Assembly: GCA_964383905.1 (NCBI GenBank)
Contig: CAYLJO010000086.1
Location: 1 to 25,128 of the forward strand
Direction of reading: 5' to 3'
DNA length: 25,128 nucleotides
Source: CAYLJO01 sp964383905
GTDB lineage: Bacteria > Acidobacteriota > Blastocatellia > Pyrinomonadales > Pyrinomonadaceae
Within the stretch, counting starts at the first letter, position 1, and every line of letters starts with the position of its first letter. Shown here piece after piece: positions 1 to 8,690 of the stretch. Position numbers and translations under genes: made by a program. The notes beneath the pieces were generated by a model. The model was not told the DNA's origin. It searched no databases and saw only the letters and a program-made list of their open reading frames with translations.

Positions 1-127
1 GTGAGTTGCGGCAGAAATGGCGGCCTAACACCATCATAGCCGACAATCACTGTCACTGGCGGTCTAAGACCACGCAGGCTGACTTTTATCGCCAGCGTCG
101 GAGCGTTTTATATCACACACCTGAGGG
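1..127. other. Short non-coding left edge downstream of thrB
   Basis: No gene is supported here. The stretch lies just downstream of the thrB stop codon. It holds nested inverted repeats: CTGGCG near 56-61 can pair with CGCCAG near 93-98, and GGTC-TAA-GACC lies inside. No clear U-tract follows on the minus strand, so this is not called a terminator. A minus-strand ATG frame begins near base 44 and runs off the edge after about a dozen codons, which is too short to judge. Homoserine dehydrogenase, missing from the cluster, could lie beyond this edge, but nothing visible shows that. Confidence 0.3.
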
Positions 128-1138
128 CTATCGGCTTGCAACGTTGGAAGGCCTGGTTGTTCGCTCTTGCAAACACCGCCCCTCGTTGTCAACCTGTGGC
201 ACGTATACCGTCGTCTCGATCCCATTTCTGCGGAACGGGGCCTTAATCGCGTCGCTAATCTCATTGAAATGATCCGTCGCCAGGGCGAGCACACTCGGCC
301 CGGCACCGCTCAAGGCCAGGCCGACGAGACCCGGCAACGGCGGCGTTGCGAGAGCCTCGGCGAGACCCGGGCAGAGCATTCGGCGATACGATTGATGCAA
401 CCGATCCTGCATCGCCTCCCACAAAAGATCGTACGTGTGCTCTTCCAGGGCGGCGCCGAAGAGAGCCGCTCGCTGTAGATTGTGGACGGCATCCGCACGC
501 CTGACCACGTCGGGGAGGGCTGCGCGAGCCTGGGTTGTCTCCATCGGCGCGTGTGGGGAGACAATGATGATTCTTAAGTCAGAAGGCCACCGTTTTTTGA
601 CGGCGATCACCCCCCCGTCCCGTTTCGTACAGGTGATGACCCACCCGCCATGCAGCGATGCCGCGACGTTGTCCGGGTGACCCTCAAACTCTGTCGCATA
701 GCGAAGAACCTTCCCGTCCTCGATCTCGCGTCCGCAGAGAGCTCCGCAGAGCGTGACTCCGGCGACGATGGCGGCGGCGCTGCTTCCCAGACCGCGCCCC
801 AACGGAATCTCGTTGCGCACGGCGATGCGCACCGGCGGCAGCCTCAGCCCTTCGCGTTCGGCGGCAAAGCGCATTGCCCGAAAGATCAGATTCTCGGCCG
901 TTCGCGGTAGAGGAGCGCTGCTGCCGTCGCCCCGGCTGCGGATGCGAAACGGTACCGCTAACTCGGGTACGACGGTGGCCCGCGCGGCCAGGTAAAGCTG
1001 CAAAGCAAGACCAAAACAATCGAAACCGGACCCCAGGTTTGAAGTTGAAGCGGGCACGCGCACCTGTACCGATCGGCCCCGACCGCGCAACGGAGTAGGA
1101 GCACCGGCGCTTACTGTGCTCTCTTCTTCACTCTTCAT
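128..1138 (-). CDS. thrB: Homoserine kinase (ThrB, GHMP kinase family)
   Basis: Phosphorylates homoserine with ATP to O-phosphohomoserine, the substrate of the threonine synthase encoded just upstream. The 336-residue protein carries the three GHMP kinase regions: an N-terminal substrate segment (VPASTSNLGSGFDCFGLAL, about 28-46), the ATP-binding loop PLGRGLGSSAAA (112-123), and the C-terminal glycine-rich motif LSGAGPSVLAL (276-286). FEGHPDNVAASLHGG (151-165) is also typical of the family. The first ~22 residues extend beyond the E. coli enzyme; a later start is possible but no better methionine is seen. It is the last gene of the minus-strand cluster, 92 bp after thrC, with a palindromic repeat in the gap. 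Stop codon is TAG. Confidence 0.95.
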   Translation of the reverse strand: MKSEEESTVSAGAPTPLRGRGRSVQVRVPASTSNLGSGFDCFGLALQLYLAARATVVPELAVPFRIRSRGDGSSAPLPRTAENLIFRAMRFAAEREGLRLPPVRIAVRNEIPLGRGLGSSAAAIVAGVTLCGALCGREIEDGKVLRYATEFEGHPDNVAASLHGGWVITCTKRDGGVIAVKKRWPSDLRIIIVSPHAPMETTQARAALPDVVRRADAVHNLQRAALFGAALEEHTYDLLWEAMQDRLHQSYRRMLCPGLAEALATPPLPGLVGLALSGAGPSVLALATDHFNEISDAIKAPFRRNGIETTVYVPQVDNEGRCLQERTTRPSNVASR

Positions 1139-1167
1139 GCGTTTAGCCGTGACCTCCAGTATCTTAA

Positions 1168-1250
1168 TGATGAAGGATGAACGCTGAACGATGAATGAGA
1201 AGGCAAAGCTTTACTGCTTTTGTCCATCATTCAGCACTCATCATTCTTTA
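1168..1250. repeat. Palindromic intergenic repeat, copy 1 (thrC/thrB gap)
   Basis: An imperfect long inverted repeat. The left arm (about 1168-1207) is made of TGAACG/ATGA-type units, and its complement returns at about 1212-1248 (CATCATTCAGCACTCATCATT), with AAAGCTTTA at the centre. A related element lies in the ilvN/ilvB gap in the opposite orientation; 48 bases align by eye with 41 identical. The repeat overlaps the end of thrC, whose stop codon lies inside it. This looks like a REP- or MITE-like small palindromic element. It could act as an mRNA processing or stability hairpin between thrC and thrB, which is inference. Confidence 0.65.
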
Positions 1251-2664
1251 GCTGCTTCTGTTGATGCTTAAGATGCTTAAGAACAGCCGCTTTTGTTGCT
1301 TTGACGCGAACAGGCGGGTTGGCATAGGTGCCTGCGATGGGACGCCCCTTTTTTGTTTCCCCATCCGAGCCCTCGTGAGTATGGAGCGTCCCGCGGTGAT
1401 AGTTGATGACGTAGTCCGCGTCCTTCAAAATGTGCCCCGTCAAGACGGCGACGACCACTTCGCTCGATCCGATTATTCCGTCTGCGACCAGCCGCTTAAT
1501 GCCCGCGACGGTCGTCGCCGAAGCCGGCTCGCATCCGATGCCGTCACGTCCGATGATCGCTTTGGCGTCCGCAATCTCTTCCTCGCTAACACTTAGGGCC
1601 CGCCCGCCGGTCCACACGACGGAACGCAATGCTTTCTTCCACGAGACGGGTGCTCCGATCCTGATCGCCGTGGCGAGCGTTTGCGGATTATCGATCGGCT
1701 TAAGCTCACGGTCGGGAGCCGCGCTCTCTCCCGGAAATTCGTGGTGAGGATCGAGTGTGCGATGGGCAAACAATTGCGCGAAAGGCGATGCGCCTTCAGC
1801 CTGCACGACGGTCAACTGCGGCAGTCGATCAATCAACCCGAGATCGAACAGCTCTTTGAAGCCTTTTCCCAGGGCGGAGCTGTTCCCCAGATTGCCGCCC
1901 GGCATCACAACATGATCCGGAACCCGCCAGGCGCATTGCTGCATCAGCTCGAAAGCGACCGTTTTCTGGCCCTCAATGCGAAACGGGTTGATCGAATTGA
2001 CCAGGTAAATAGATTCGTCTTCGGCCAGCTCACGGATGACCCGCATCGCGTCATCGAAGTTGCCATCCACTTCCAAGACGGCCGCCCCGTAATCCAGACT
2101 CTGCGCAAGCTTGGCATTACTGACCTGCCCGCGCGGGACGAGGATCGCGCACGACAACCCGGCGCGGGCCGCGTACGCGGCGAGGCTCGCGGAGGTGTTT
2201 CCGGTGCTCGCGCAAACCACCGTGCGCGCGCCAAGGATCAGGGCCTGCGTGACAGCCGTCGTCATCCCTGTGTCTTTGAACGAGCCGGTCGGGTTGCATC
2301 CCTGATGCTTCAGCTTGAGCGAGTGAAGGCCGCAGTAGAGGGCCGATCGCGGCGCATCATACAGCGGGGTGTTACCTTCGGCGAGTGTGACCACCGGGGC
2401 GTCGTCGGTAAATGGCAACAACTCACGATACCGCCATACACCGCTGCGGTCGTGCGCCTCTGACGAGGCCAGCCGCACGCCCCATACGGCGCGCAGATTC
2501 TCAGCCTCCCCGATGCTCTCCAACTCCCTCTCGACATCCAGCAATCCGCCGCAGCGCGGGCACACGTAAAGCCGTTCATCGACTTCATAGCGCGCGCCGC
2601 AGTCGGGCTCGATGCACCGCTGGAAGGCGCGCACCGCGCCGGTACTAACCACACTTTCAGTCAT
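1231..2664 (-). CDS. thrC: Threonine synthase (PLP-dependent, zinc-ribbon type)
   Basis: Converts O-phosphohomoserine to threonine plus phosphate. The 477-residue protein begins with a CxxxxC...CxxC zinc-ribbon-like segment (C17, C22, C35, C38), as in plant and archaeal-type threonine synthases. The PLP lysine is in NPTGSFKDTG (K130), and ASTGNTSASLAAYAARAG (about 152-169) is the phosphate-binding region of fold-type II enzymes. It starts 2 nt after the lysC stop, so the two are likely translationally coupled. The C-terminus has a basic tail; its last five residues (KNDEC) and stop codon are encoded within the palindromic repeat, so the repeat probably reshaped the protein end. Family and substrate are well supported by the neighbouring thrB and lysC. 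Confidence 0.95.
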   Translation of the reverse strand: MTESVVSTGAVRAFQRCIEPDCGARYEVDERLYVCPRCGGLLDVERELESIGEAENLRAVWGVRLASSEAHDRSGVWRYRELLPFTDDAPVVTLAEGNTPLYDAPRSALYCGLHSLKLKHQGCNPTGSFKDTGMTTAVTQALILGARTVVCASTGNTSASLAAYAARAGLSCAILVPRGQVSNAKLAQSLDYGAAVLEVDGNFDDAMRVIRELAEDESIYLVNSINPFRIEGQKTVAFELMQQCAWRVPDHVVMPGGNLGNSSALGKGFKELFDLGLIDRLPQLTVVQAEGASPFAQLFAHRTLDPHHEFPGESAAPDRELKPIDNPQTLATAIRIGAPVSWKKALRSVVWTGGRALSVSEEEIADAKAIIGRDGIGCEPASATTVAGIKRLVADGIIGSSEVVVAVLTGHILKDADYVINYHRGTLHTHEGSDGETKKGRPIAGTYANPPVRVKATKAAVLKHLKHQQKQLKNDEC

Positions 2665-2666
2665 TT

Positions 2667-4127
2667 CTATACTTTGAGGAGCAGATCCTGATCGGATTCG
2701 TGCGTTGGGCGCGCGCCGCGCTCCAACCCGAACTCTCGATGAACCGCCGCGACCGCCCTGCGCATGGCGTTCGATTCGACGACGAATGAAACATTATACT
2801 CCGAAGAGCCCTGCGCGATGGCAATGATATTAATAGCTTCACGGCCCAGTGTGCTAAAGGTCCGCCCGGCAATCCCGGGAGTCCCGCGCATCTTCTCACC
2901 GATTACCGCCACGACGGCGATATTCGGATCGACAATGATGTGTTCGACCTGATGATGAGCCAAATCAAGCGCGAAGGCTTGCCTGAGCGCCTCCACGGTG
3001 CGCTCGGCATCGTCAGAGCTGACAATGAAGCAGATATCATTCTGCGACGACGATTGAGAGATGAGCAGCACGTTGGCGCGCGCCTGAGCCGTCGCGGTAA
3101 AGGTTTTGGCGGCGACGCCGGGTACTCCGACGATGCCTCTTCCGCCAATCGTAATCAGGCTGACGTTCCCGATCGCGGTGATCGCTTTGACGCCGCTTGC
3201 GGAAGGATGCCCCGTTGCGGTGATCTTCGTACCCACCCTCTCGGGGGCGAAGCTGTTGCGGATCCAGACCGGGATCTGCTTCTCCGCTACCGGCCGGAGA
3301 GTTTTCGGGTGAAGTACTTTGGCGCCGAAAAAGGCCAGTTCGGCGGCCTCGTTATAAGAGATCTCGTTGAGGGTGCGCGCTTCGGGAACGAGCCTCGGGT
3401 CTGCCGTCAGCACACCATCAACATCAGTCCAGATGATGATCTCACGAGCGTCGAGGGCTGCGCCGAGGATGGTTGCCGAATAGTCGGAGCCGCCTCGACC
3501 GAGGGTCGTCAGCGTCCCTTCGCTGGTGGCGCCGAGGAAACCTGTCACGACCGGGACCGCGCCCTCGGCGAGAAGTGGCAGCAACTGATGGGATGCGCGC
3601 TCGCGCGTCTGTTCCATTAAGGGCTCAGCCTGCCCGTGCTGATCGTCCGTTACGATCAGCGCGGTCGCGTCAACAGCTACTCCCGATACTCCTAACTCAC
3701 GTAACGCAGCCGCCATTAAACGGGCTGACAGGCGCTCGCCCGCGCTTGAGATCGCATCGTGTGTGCGCGACGTCAGCTCGCGCAAGAGCGCAGTGCCCTG
3801 ACAAAGGCTTGCCACGCCGGTGATGAGCTGCTCGATTTCGGATGCCAGGCGCGCGCGCGTGATCTCGTCCGTGATCAGACTTTCAACGGCAGACGTGTGT
3901 TGTTGGGTTAGTGATTCTGCCAGCTCAACACAGGCATGTAGATCACCCCTAGCCGAGCGATAGGCGGCTTCGATGAGGCGGTTGGTCACGCCACTCATCG
4001 CGGAGACTACCGCTACCGTTGCGCCCCGCTGCGCAGTGTCGGCTGTAATCTTTGCGGCGCGCTTAATGCATTCGGCGTCACCCATAGAGGTGCCGCCGAA
4101 TTTCATCACGGTGGTCTGTTCTTTCAT
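2667..4127 (-). CDS. lysC: Aspartate kinase, monofunctional, with two ACT domains
   Basis: Phosphorylates aspartate to begin the aspartate-family pathway (Thr, Lys, Met). The 486 residues hold KFGGTS (9-14), the kinase motif GRGGSDYSA (210-218), WTDVDGVLTADPR (233-245) and FFGAKVLHPKT (266-276). Two C-terminal ACT repeats follow (about 315-385 and 403-470), where feedback inhibitors such as Thr or Lys bind in this family. The sequence resembles the kinase half of bifunctional ThrA, but ends before any homoserine dehydrogenase domain. The start ATG overlaps the cimA stop as ATGA. A second ATG at codon 8 would also fit the family start. Placement with thrC and thrB suggests a threonine-directed isozyme; the effector cannot be read from the sequence. 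Confidence 0.94.
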   Translation of the reverse strand: MKEQTTVMKFGGTSMGDAECIKRAAKITADTAQRGATVAVVSAMSGVTNRLIEAAYRSARGDLHACVELAESLTQQHTSAVESLITDEITRARLASEIEQLITGVASLCQGTALLRELTSRTHDAISSAGERLSARLMAAALRELGVSGVAVDATALIVTDDQHGQAEPLMEQTRERASHQLLPLLAEGAVPVVTGFLGATSEGTLTTLGRGGSDYSATILGAALDAREIIIWTDVDGVLTADPRLVPEARTLNEISYNEAAELAFFGAKVLHPKTLRPVAEKQIPVWIRNSFAPERVGTKITATGHPSASGVKAITAIGNVSLITIGGRGIVGVPGVAAKTFTATAQARANVLLISQSSSQNDICFIVSSDDAERTVEALRQAFALDLAHHQVEHIIVDPNIAVVAVIGEKMRGTPGIAGRTFSTLGREAINIIAIAQGSSEYNVSFVVESNAMRRAVAAVHREFGLERGARPTHESDQDLLLKV

Positions 4128-5755
4128 AACGATCGGGCTCTTTCCATTCCCTGGCGATCCTGTTCGCTGTCCTGCTTACTCAGCTCGTCATTAATAGGCG
4201 GCGCACCATCTTTGACCAGCTTGTACTCGACGGAGTCAACGAGCGCCCGCCAGCTCGCTTGGACAATGTTTGCGGAGACGCCCACCGTGCTCCATTGTGT
4301 GTGCCCGTCCGTTGAATAAATAAGCACGCGCACCGGGCTCGCCGTGCCCGACAGATGGCTGGTGATGACGCGAACTTTATAGTCGACAAGATGCACGGCG
4401 CTGAGTGATGGGTAGAACTTTTCCAGGGCGCGCCGCAGCGCCTGATCCAGCGCGTTGACGGGCCCGGTTCCGCTCGCCGCCGTGTGCTCGACGTGGTTGC
4501 CGACCTTAACTTTAACGGTCGCTTCGCTCATCAGCATCAAAGCGCCGCGATGCTCGTCGATCACACGAAAGCCGAGTAGCTCAAAGTACGGCTGGTGGGT
4601 GCCGTTCAGCTTGTGCACGAGCAGCTCAAAACTTGCTTCGGCGGCCTCGAACTCGTAGCCCTCCTTTTCCAGGCGTTTTAATTCGTCAAGCACCCGCTGC
4701 TGCTCGCCCATCTGCAAACCAAGCTCGCGCGCCTTGGCGAGCAGATTGGAGCGCCCGGAGAGGTCGGAGACGAGTACGCGCCGCCGATTGCCGACCGCCT
4801 CCGGCGCAATATGCTCGTAGGTCTGCGGATTACGCTCGACGGCAGAAACGTGTACCCCGCCCTTGTGTGCGAAGGCGCTATCGCCGACGAAAGCCGCCCG
4901 TGAGTCCAGCGCAAGGTTGGCAATGTCGCTGACAAAAAGCGCCGTTTCGCGCATCTTCTTTAACTGCTCGCGGCCGATGCTCGCGCGTCCGAGCTTCAGC
5001 TCTAGGTTAGGGATGACGGAGCAGAGATTGGCATTGCCACAACGCTCACCGTACCCGTTGATCGTCCCCTGAACATGCACGGCTCCCGCGGATACCGCGG
5101 CGAGCGTATTGGCGACGGCGAGTTCCCCGTCGTTGTGACAGTGGATGCCGAGCGGGACGGCCGTTTTCTCCGCCACCACCTGCGTAATACGCGCCACGTC
5201 TACGGGCTGGCTGCCGCCGTTCGTATCGCAGAGCACTATTCGCTGTGGACCCGCTTCGGCCGCGGTGCGCAAAGTCGCCAGCGCATAATCAGGATCCGAG
5301 CGATAACCATCGAAAAAATGCTCGGCGTCGTAGATCAGAAATGGTACGCGCGCCGAGAGGTAACGTACTGTGTCTGAGATAATCTCCAGATTCTCTTCAA
5401 GGCTCAGGTGCAGGGCGTCCGTGACATGCAGGTTCCAGGATTTGCCGAAGATCGTCACGACCGGTGTTTCCGCGCGGAGAAGTGACTGGATACTTGGATC
5501 CTCGGCGCAGGAAAAGCCTTTGCGGCGCGTCGCACCGAAGGCGGCGATCCGCGTGTGCTGCAGTTTGAGCGACCGTGCCCTTTCGAAAAAGGCCACGTCG
5601 CGCGGGTTCGAGCCGGGCCATCCCCCCTCGACAAAATCCACGCCGAGTAAGTCCAGCTGCTGGGCGATGCGGTATTTATCTTCGACCGTAAAGTTAACGC
5701 TTTCGCCCTGTGTGCCGTCACGCAGCGTCGTGTCGTAAATCTCGATTTTGCTCAT
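4124..5755 (-). CDS. cimA: (R)-citramalate synthase, TIGR00977/CimA type
   Basis: Condenses pyruvate and acetyl-CoA to citramalate, the entry of the threonine-independent isoleucine pathway. In the 543-residue protein, DTTLRDGTQGE (8-18) is the HMGL-like metal and substrate signature, HCHND (205-209) supplies metal ligands, and GYGERCGNANL (234-244) is typical of LeuA/CimA. TIFGKSWNLHV (101-111) is characteristic of the citramalate synthase subfamily rather than LeuA. The C-terminal ~150 residues match the LeuA-type allosteric dimerisation domain, usually the site of isoleucine inhibition. The frame is open 13 codons further upstream, but those overlap ilvD; the ATG giving MSKIEIYD, 4 nt after the ilvD stop, is preferred. 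An isopropylmalate synthase role is the main alternative; the ilv context favours CimA. Confidence 0.88.
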   Translation of the reverse strand: MSKIEIYDTTLRDGTQGESVNFTVEDKYRIAQQLDLLGVDFVEGGWPGSNPRDVAFFERARSLKLQHTRIAAFGATRRKGFSCAEDPSIQSLLRAETPVVTIFGKSWNLHVTDALHLSLEENLEIISDTVRYLSARVPFLIYDAEHFFDGYRSDPDYALATLRTAAEAGPQRIVLCDTNGGSQPVDVARITQVVAEKTAVPLGIHCHNDGELAVANTLAAVSAGAVHVQGTINGYGERCGNANLCSVIPNLELKLGRASIGREQLKKMRETALFVSDIANLALDSRAAFVGDSAFAHKGGVHVSAVERNPQTYEHIAPEAVGNRRRVLVSDLSGRSNLLAKARELGLQMGEQQRVLDELKRLEKEGYEFEAAEASFELLVHKLNGTHQPYFELLGFRVIDEHRGALMLMSEATVKVKVGNHVEHTAASGTGPVNALDQALRRALEKFYPSLSAVHLVDYKVRVITSHLSGTASPVRVLIYSTDGHTQWSTVGVSANIVQASWRALVDSVEYKLVKDGAPPINDELSKQDSEQDRQGMERARSL

Positions 5756-5759
5756 ATAT

Positions 5760-7463
5760 CTATTGCCTGGTCTGCCCGTCAACCGGAATGCCATCGGTCA
5801 CAGCGCCGGTACTACTGCTGGACACCAGCCGGGCATATTTCGCGAGAACACCATCCGTATAGCGGGCATCGGGTGGCCGCCAGCCTGCCCGCCGGCGCGC
5901 TAACTCTTCACCGGAAACATTGAGTTGTAATAAACGCGCTTCGGCATCAATGGTGATCAGATCACCTTCCTTCACAAGCGCAATCGTACCGCCCACAGCA
6001 GCCTCCGGCGAGACGTGCCCCACGACCATGCCGTAGGTGCCACCGGAGAAGCGCCCGTCGGTGATGAGTCCGACCGCGTCGCCTAAACCGGCGCCGATCA
6101 ATGCCGCAGTCGGGGCAAGCATCTCCCGCATGCCAGGACCGCCCCGGGGCCCTTCGTAGCGAATGACAAGGATATCGCCGGGCCTGATTTGCCCCGATAA
6201 AATTGGTTCCATGCAGGCCTCCTCCGAGTCGAAGACGCGCGCCGGCCCGGTTATTTTCGGGTTTTTCACGCCGGTTATCTTCGCGACAGAGCCTTCGGTG
6301 GCGAGGTTGCCTCTCAAGATAGCCAGGTGGCCCTGGCCGTACACCGGCTCGCCCCACGGACGAATCACGTCCTGATTTCGCGGTGGCGCAACTGGCACAG
6401 CCTCAAGCGCTTGCGCGACGGTTTGGCCGGTAACGGTGAGCGCATCGCCGTGCAGGAGATGATGCGCGAGGAGCATTTTCATCACCTGCGGAACCCCACC
6501 CGCCTGGTGTAGGTCGGTGGCCACATACCTGCCCGAGGGCTTCAAATCGCAAAGAACCGGTACGCGCGCGCGGATCTCCTCAAAATCGCCGAGCGACAAT
6601 CGCACATGGGCTGAATGCGCGATGGCGAGGAGGTGCAAAACCGCGTTGGTCGAGCCGCCGACCGCCATCACCAGGGCGATCGCGTTTTCAAAGGCTTTGC
6701 GCGTGAGAATGTGGCGAGGAAGAATCCCGCGCCGAACGGCCGCCGCCAGTACTTCGGCCGACGCGGCGGCGCTCTCGCTCTTCTCCTCGTCTTCGGCGGC
6801 CATGGTGGAAGAGTAGGGAAGACTCATCCCCATCGCTTCGATCGCGGAAGACATTGTGTTTGCCGTGTACATCCCGCCGCACGAGCCCGCGCCGGGGCAG
6901 GCGTGACGCTCGACCTCTAACAATTCACGCTCGCTAATTTTATGTGTGCTGAACTCGCCCACCGCCTCGAACGCGCTGACAATAGTCAGGTCACGACCAC
7001 GGTAATGACCGGCTTTGATCGTGCCCCCGTAAACGAAGATGGCCGGGATATTCAGGCGTGCGATGGCCATCATCGCGCCCGGCATGTTCTTGTCGCAGCC
7101 TCCGATGGCGAGCACCCCGTCGACACTCTGCGCGTTGCAGACAGTCTCAATCGAATCGGCAATGACTTCGCGGGACACCAGGCTGTACTTCATCCCTTCC
7201 GTGCCCATCGAAATGGCGTCGCTGACGGTGATCGTGCCAAAGACCTGCGGCATCATCCCGGCATCTCTGAGGGCGGCGATGGCGCGTTCGGCCAGCCCGT
7301 TCAAACCCATGTTGCACGGTGTGATAGTGCTATACCCGTTGGCGACGCCGATGATCGGCTTCTCAAAATCATGATCCGTAAAACCGACGGCACGCAGCAT
7401 CGCGCGGTTGGGTGTGCGCTCAACGCCTTGCGTGATAATTCGACTTCTGGTGTTGTGACTCAT
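5760..7463 (-). CDS. ilvD: Dihydroxy-acid dehydratase
   Basis: Dehydrates 2,3-dihydroxy-isovalerate and 2,3-dihydroxy-3-methylvalerate to the 2-keto acids transaminated to Val and Ile. The 567 residues match the usual IlvD length. Three cysteines that bind the iron-sulfur cluster in this family are visible: C50 (STITPCNMG), C123 (GGCDKNMPGA) and C195 (CPGAGSCGGMYTAN). The second family signature, LITDGRFSGGTYG, and the stretch GPRGGPGMREML lie in the C-terminal third. It follows ilvC by 108 bp, with a possible weak terminator hairpin in that gap, and runs directly into cimA. Confidence 0.97.
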   Translation of the reverse strand: MSHNTRSRIITQGVERTPNRAMLRAVGFTDHDFEKPIIGVANGYSTITPCNMGLNGLAERAIAALRDAGMMPQVFGTITVSDAISMGTEGMKYSLVSREVIADSIETVCNAQSVDGVLAIGGCDKNMPGAMMAIARLNIPAIFVYGGTIKAGHYRGRDLTIVSAFEAVGEFSTHKISERELLEVERHACPGAGSCGGMYTANTMSSAIEAMGMSLPYSSTMAAEDEEKSESAAASAEVLAAAVRRGILPRHILTRKAFENAIALVMAVGGSTNAVLHLLAIAHSAHVRLSLGDFEEIRARVPVLCDLKPSGRYVATDLHQAGGVPQVMKMLLAHHLLHGDALTVTGQTVAQALEAVPVAPPRNQDVIRPWGEPVYGQGHLAILRGNLATEGSVAKITGVKNPKITGPARVFDSEEACMEPILSGQIRPGDILVIRYEGPRGGPGMREMLAPTAALIGAGLGDAVGLITDGRFSGGTYGMVVGHVSPEAAVGGTIALVKEGDLITIDAEARLLQLNVSGEELARRRAGWRPPDARYTDGVLAKYARLVSSSSTGAVTDGIPVDGQTRQ

Positions 7464-7507
7464 GATGGCTCTAATAACAGTTTATCAGGGGCTTCTCGTT
7501 ATCTACA

Positions 7508-7543
7508 GTAAACAAACAACGGGCCGTGGACTCGCCCCGGCCC
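7508..7543 (-). terminator. Possible weak terminator or processing hairpin between ilvC and ilvD
   Basis: Read on the minus strand, GGGCCG (7543-7538) and CGGCCC (7526-7521) form a GC-rich stem with an 11-nt loop. A T-rich run, GTTGTTTGTTTAC, follows at once. The U-tract is broken by G residues, so partial termination or 3'-end protection of the upstream mRNA segment is more likely than a full stop. It would lower ilvD-to-thrB expression relative to gltB-to-ilvC. No competing antiterminator was found. Confidence 0.4.
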
Positions 7544-7571
7544 CTCAAGTTATTCCGGTTCCTGATTGTCC

Positions 7572-8588
7572 CTAATTCGTCGCCTTGTCGACGAGCCGTT
7601 CGGCGGTGAGCCAGGGCATCATTTCGCGCAGGTGAGCGCCGACCCGCTCAATAAGATGCTCTCTGTTTTCCGCCTCGAGCTGGCGGAAACGCTGTTTGCC
7701 GCCTCGATTCTCCTTCATCCACTCGCGCGCGAATGAGCCGGATTGAATTTCGGCCAGGATACCGCGCATGCGGCGCTTGGTCTCGTCGTTGACGACCGCC
7801 GGGCCGCGGGTCATATCGCCGTACTGGGCCGTATTCGAGATCGAGTAGCGCATTTCGGAGATGCCGCCCTCGTAGAGCAGATCGACAATCAATTTCATTT
7901 CGTGCAGACATTCGAAGTAAGCCATCTCCGGGGCATAGCCCGCTTCCACGAGCGTCTCGAAACCGGCTTTGATCAGGGAAGTCAGACCGCCGCAGAGCAC
8001 CGCCTGCTCGCCGAACAGATCGGTTTCGGTCTCTTCGCGAAAGCTCGTTTCAATGACGCCGGCGCGGCCCCCGCCAATGGCACAGGCGTAAGCGAGGCCG
8101 AGCTGTTTCGCCTCACCGGTCGGGTCCTGATGCACGGCGAGTAGGCACGGGACGCCGGCGCCCCTGGCGTATTCGTGGCGCACCAGATGCCCCGGCCCTT
8201 TCGGCGCAACCATAAAGACGCCGACGTCCTCAGGCGGCTTGATGAACCCGAAATGGATCGAAAAGCCGTGCGAGAAAGCCAGATGTTTTCCCGGCAGCAT
8301 CGACTCGGCGATATCTTGAGCGTATACATCCGTCGCGAGCTCATCGGGCACCAGCATCATGACGATGTCCGCTTCGGCCGCCGCCTGTGCGACCGGCAAG
8401 GTGCGCAACCCGGCCTTTTCTGCTTTCGCGCGCGAGGGGCTATCCGGGCGCAGGCCAACCGTCACATCAAAGCCCGAATCACGCAGGTTGTTGGACTGGG
8501 CGAATCCCTGGCTGCCGTAGCCGATCACGGCGATACGTTTTTCGCGCAGCGCATTCAAATTGGCGTCTTTGTCGTAGTAAACGTGCAT
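7572..8588 (-). CDS. ilvC: Ketol-acid reductoisomerase, class I (short form)
   Basis: Isomerises and reduces acetolactate or acetohydroxybutyrate with NAD(P)H and Mg2+, the second common step to Val and Ile. The 338-residue length is that of class I enzymes. The Rossmann motif is GYGSQG (23-28) followed by FAQSNNLRDSG; many homologs have HAHALNLRDSG here, so this loop is slightly divergent. APKGPGHLVRHEY (about 129-141) and ETDLFGEQAVLCGG (about 187-200) carry conserved metal and active-site residues. The loop after GLR contains serines as in NADPH-preferring forms, though this is only a hint. A GAGAGG-like ribosome binding site lies about 7 nt before the ATG. It follows ilvN by 102 bp. Confidence 0.97.
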   Translation of the reverse strand: MHVYYDKDANLNALREKRIAVIGYGSQGFAQSNNLRDSGFDVTVGLRPDSPSRAKAEKAGLRTLPVAQAAAEADIVMMLVPDELATDVYAQDIAESMLPGKHLAFSHGFSIHFGFIKPPEDVGVFMVAPKGPGHLVRHEYARGAGVPCLLAVHQDPTGEAKQLGLAYACAIGGGRAGVIETSFREETETDLFGEQAVLCGGLTSLIKAGFETLVEAGYAPEMAYFECLHEMKLIVDLLYEGGISEMRYSISNTAQYGDMTRGPAVVNDETKRRMRGILAEIQSGSFAREWMKENRGGKQRFRQLEAENREHLIERVGAHLREMMPWLTAERLVDKATN

Positions 8589-8672
8589 GGGTCAATCCTC
8601 TCAGTTAAATGGGTTAATCGGATTCGAGATCCTTATCGCATAGCCTGCGGCGCAACATAAATGAGCCACCAT

Positions 8673-8688
8673 CGACACATCAGGTGTC
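8673..8688 (-). other. Small hairpin immediately after the ilvN stop
   Basis: CGACAC and GTGTCG pair perfectly (6 bp, four-base loop) two bases after the ilvN TAA. No U-tract follows, so it is not a conventional intrinsic terminator. It may stabilise the 3' end of a processed ilvB-ilvN message, which is inference. Confidence 0.35.
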
Positions 8689-8690
8689 GT

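Noticed and set aside
5756..5794. Upstream in-frame extension of cimA
   Set aside because: The 13 extra codons overlap the end of ilvD, and the family N-terminus begins at MSKIEIYDTTLRDG.
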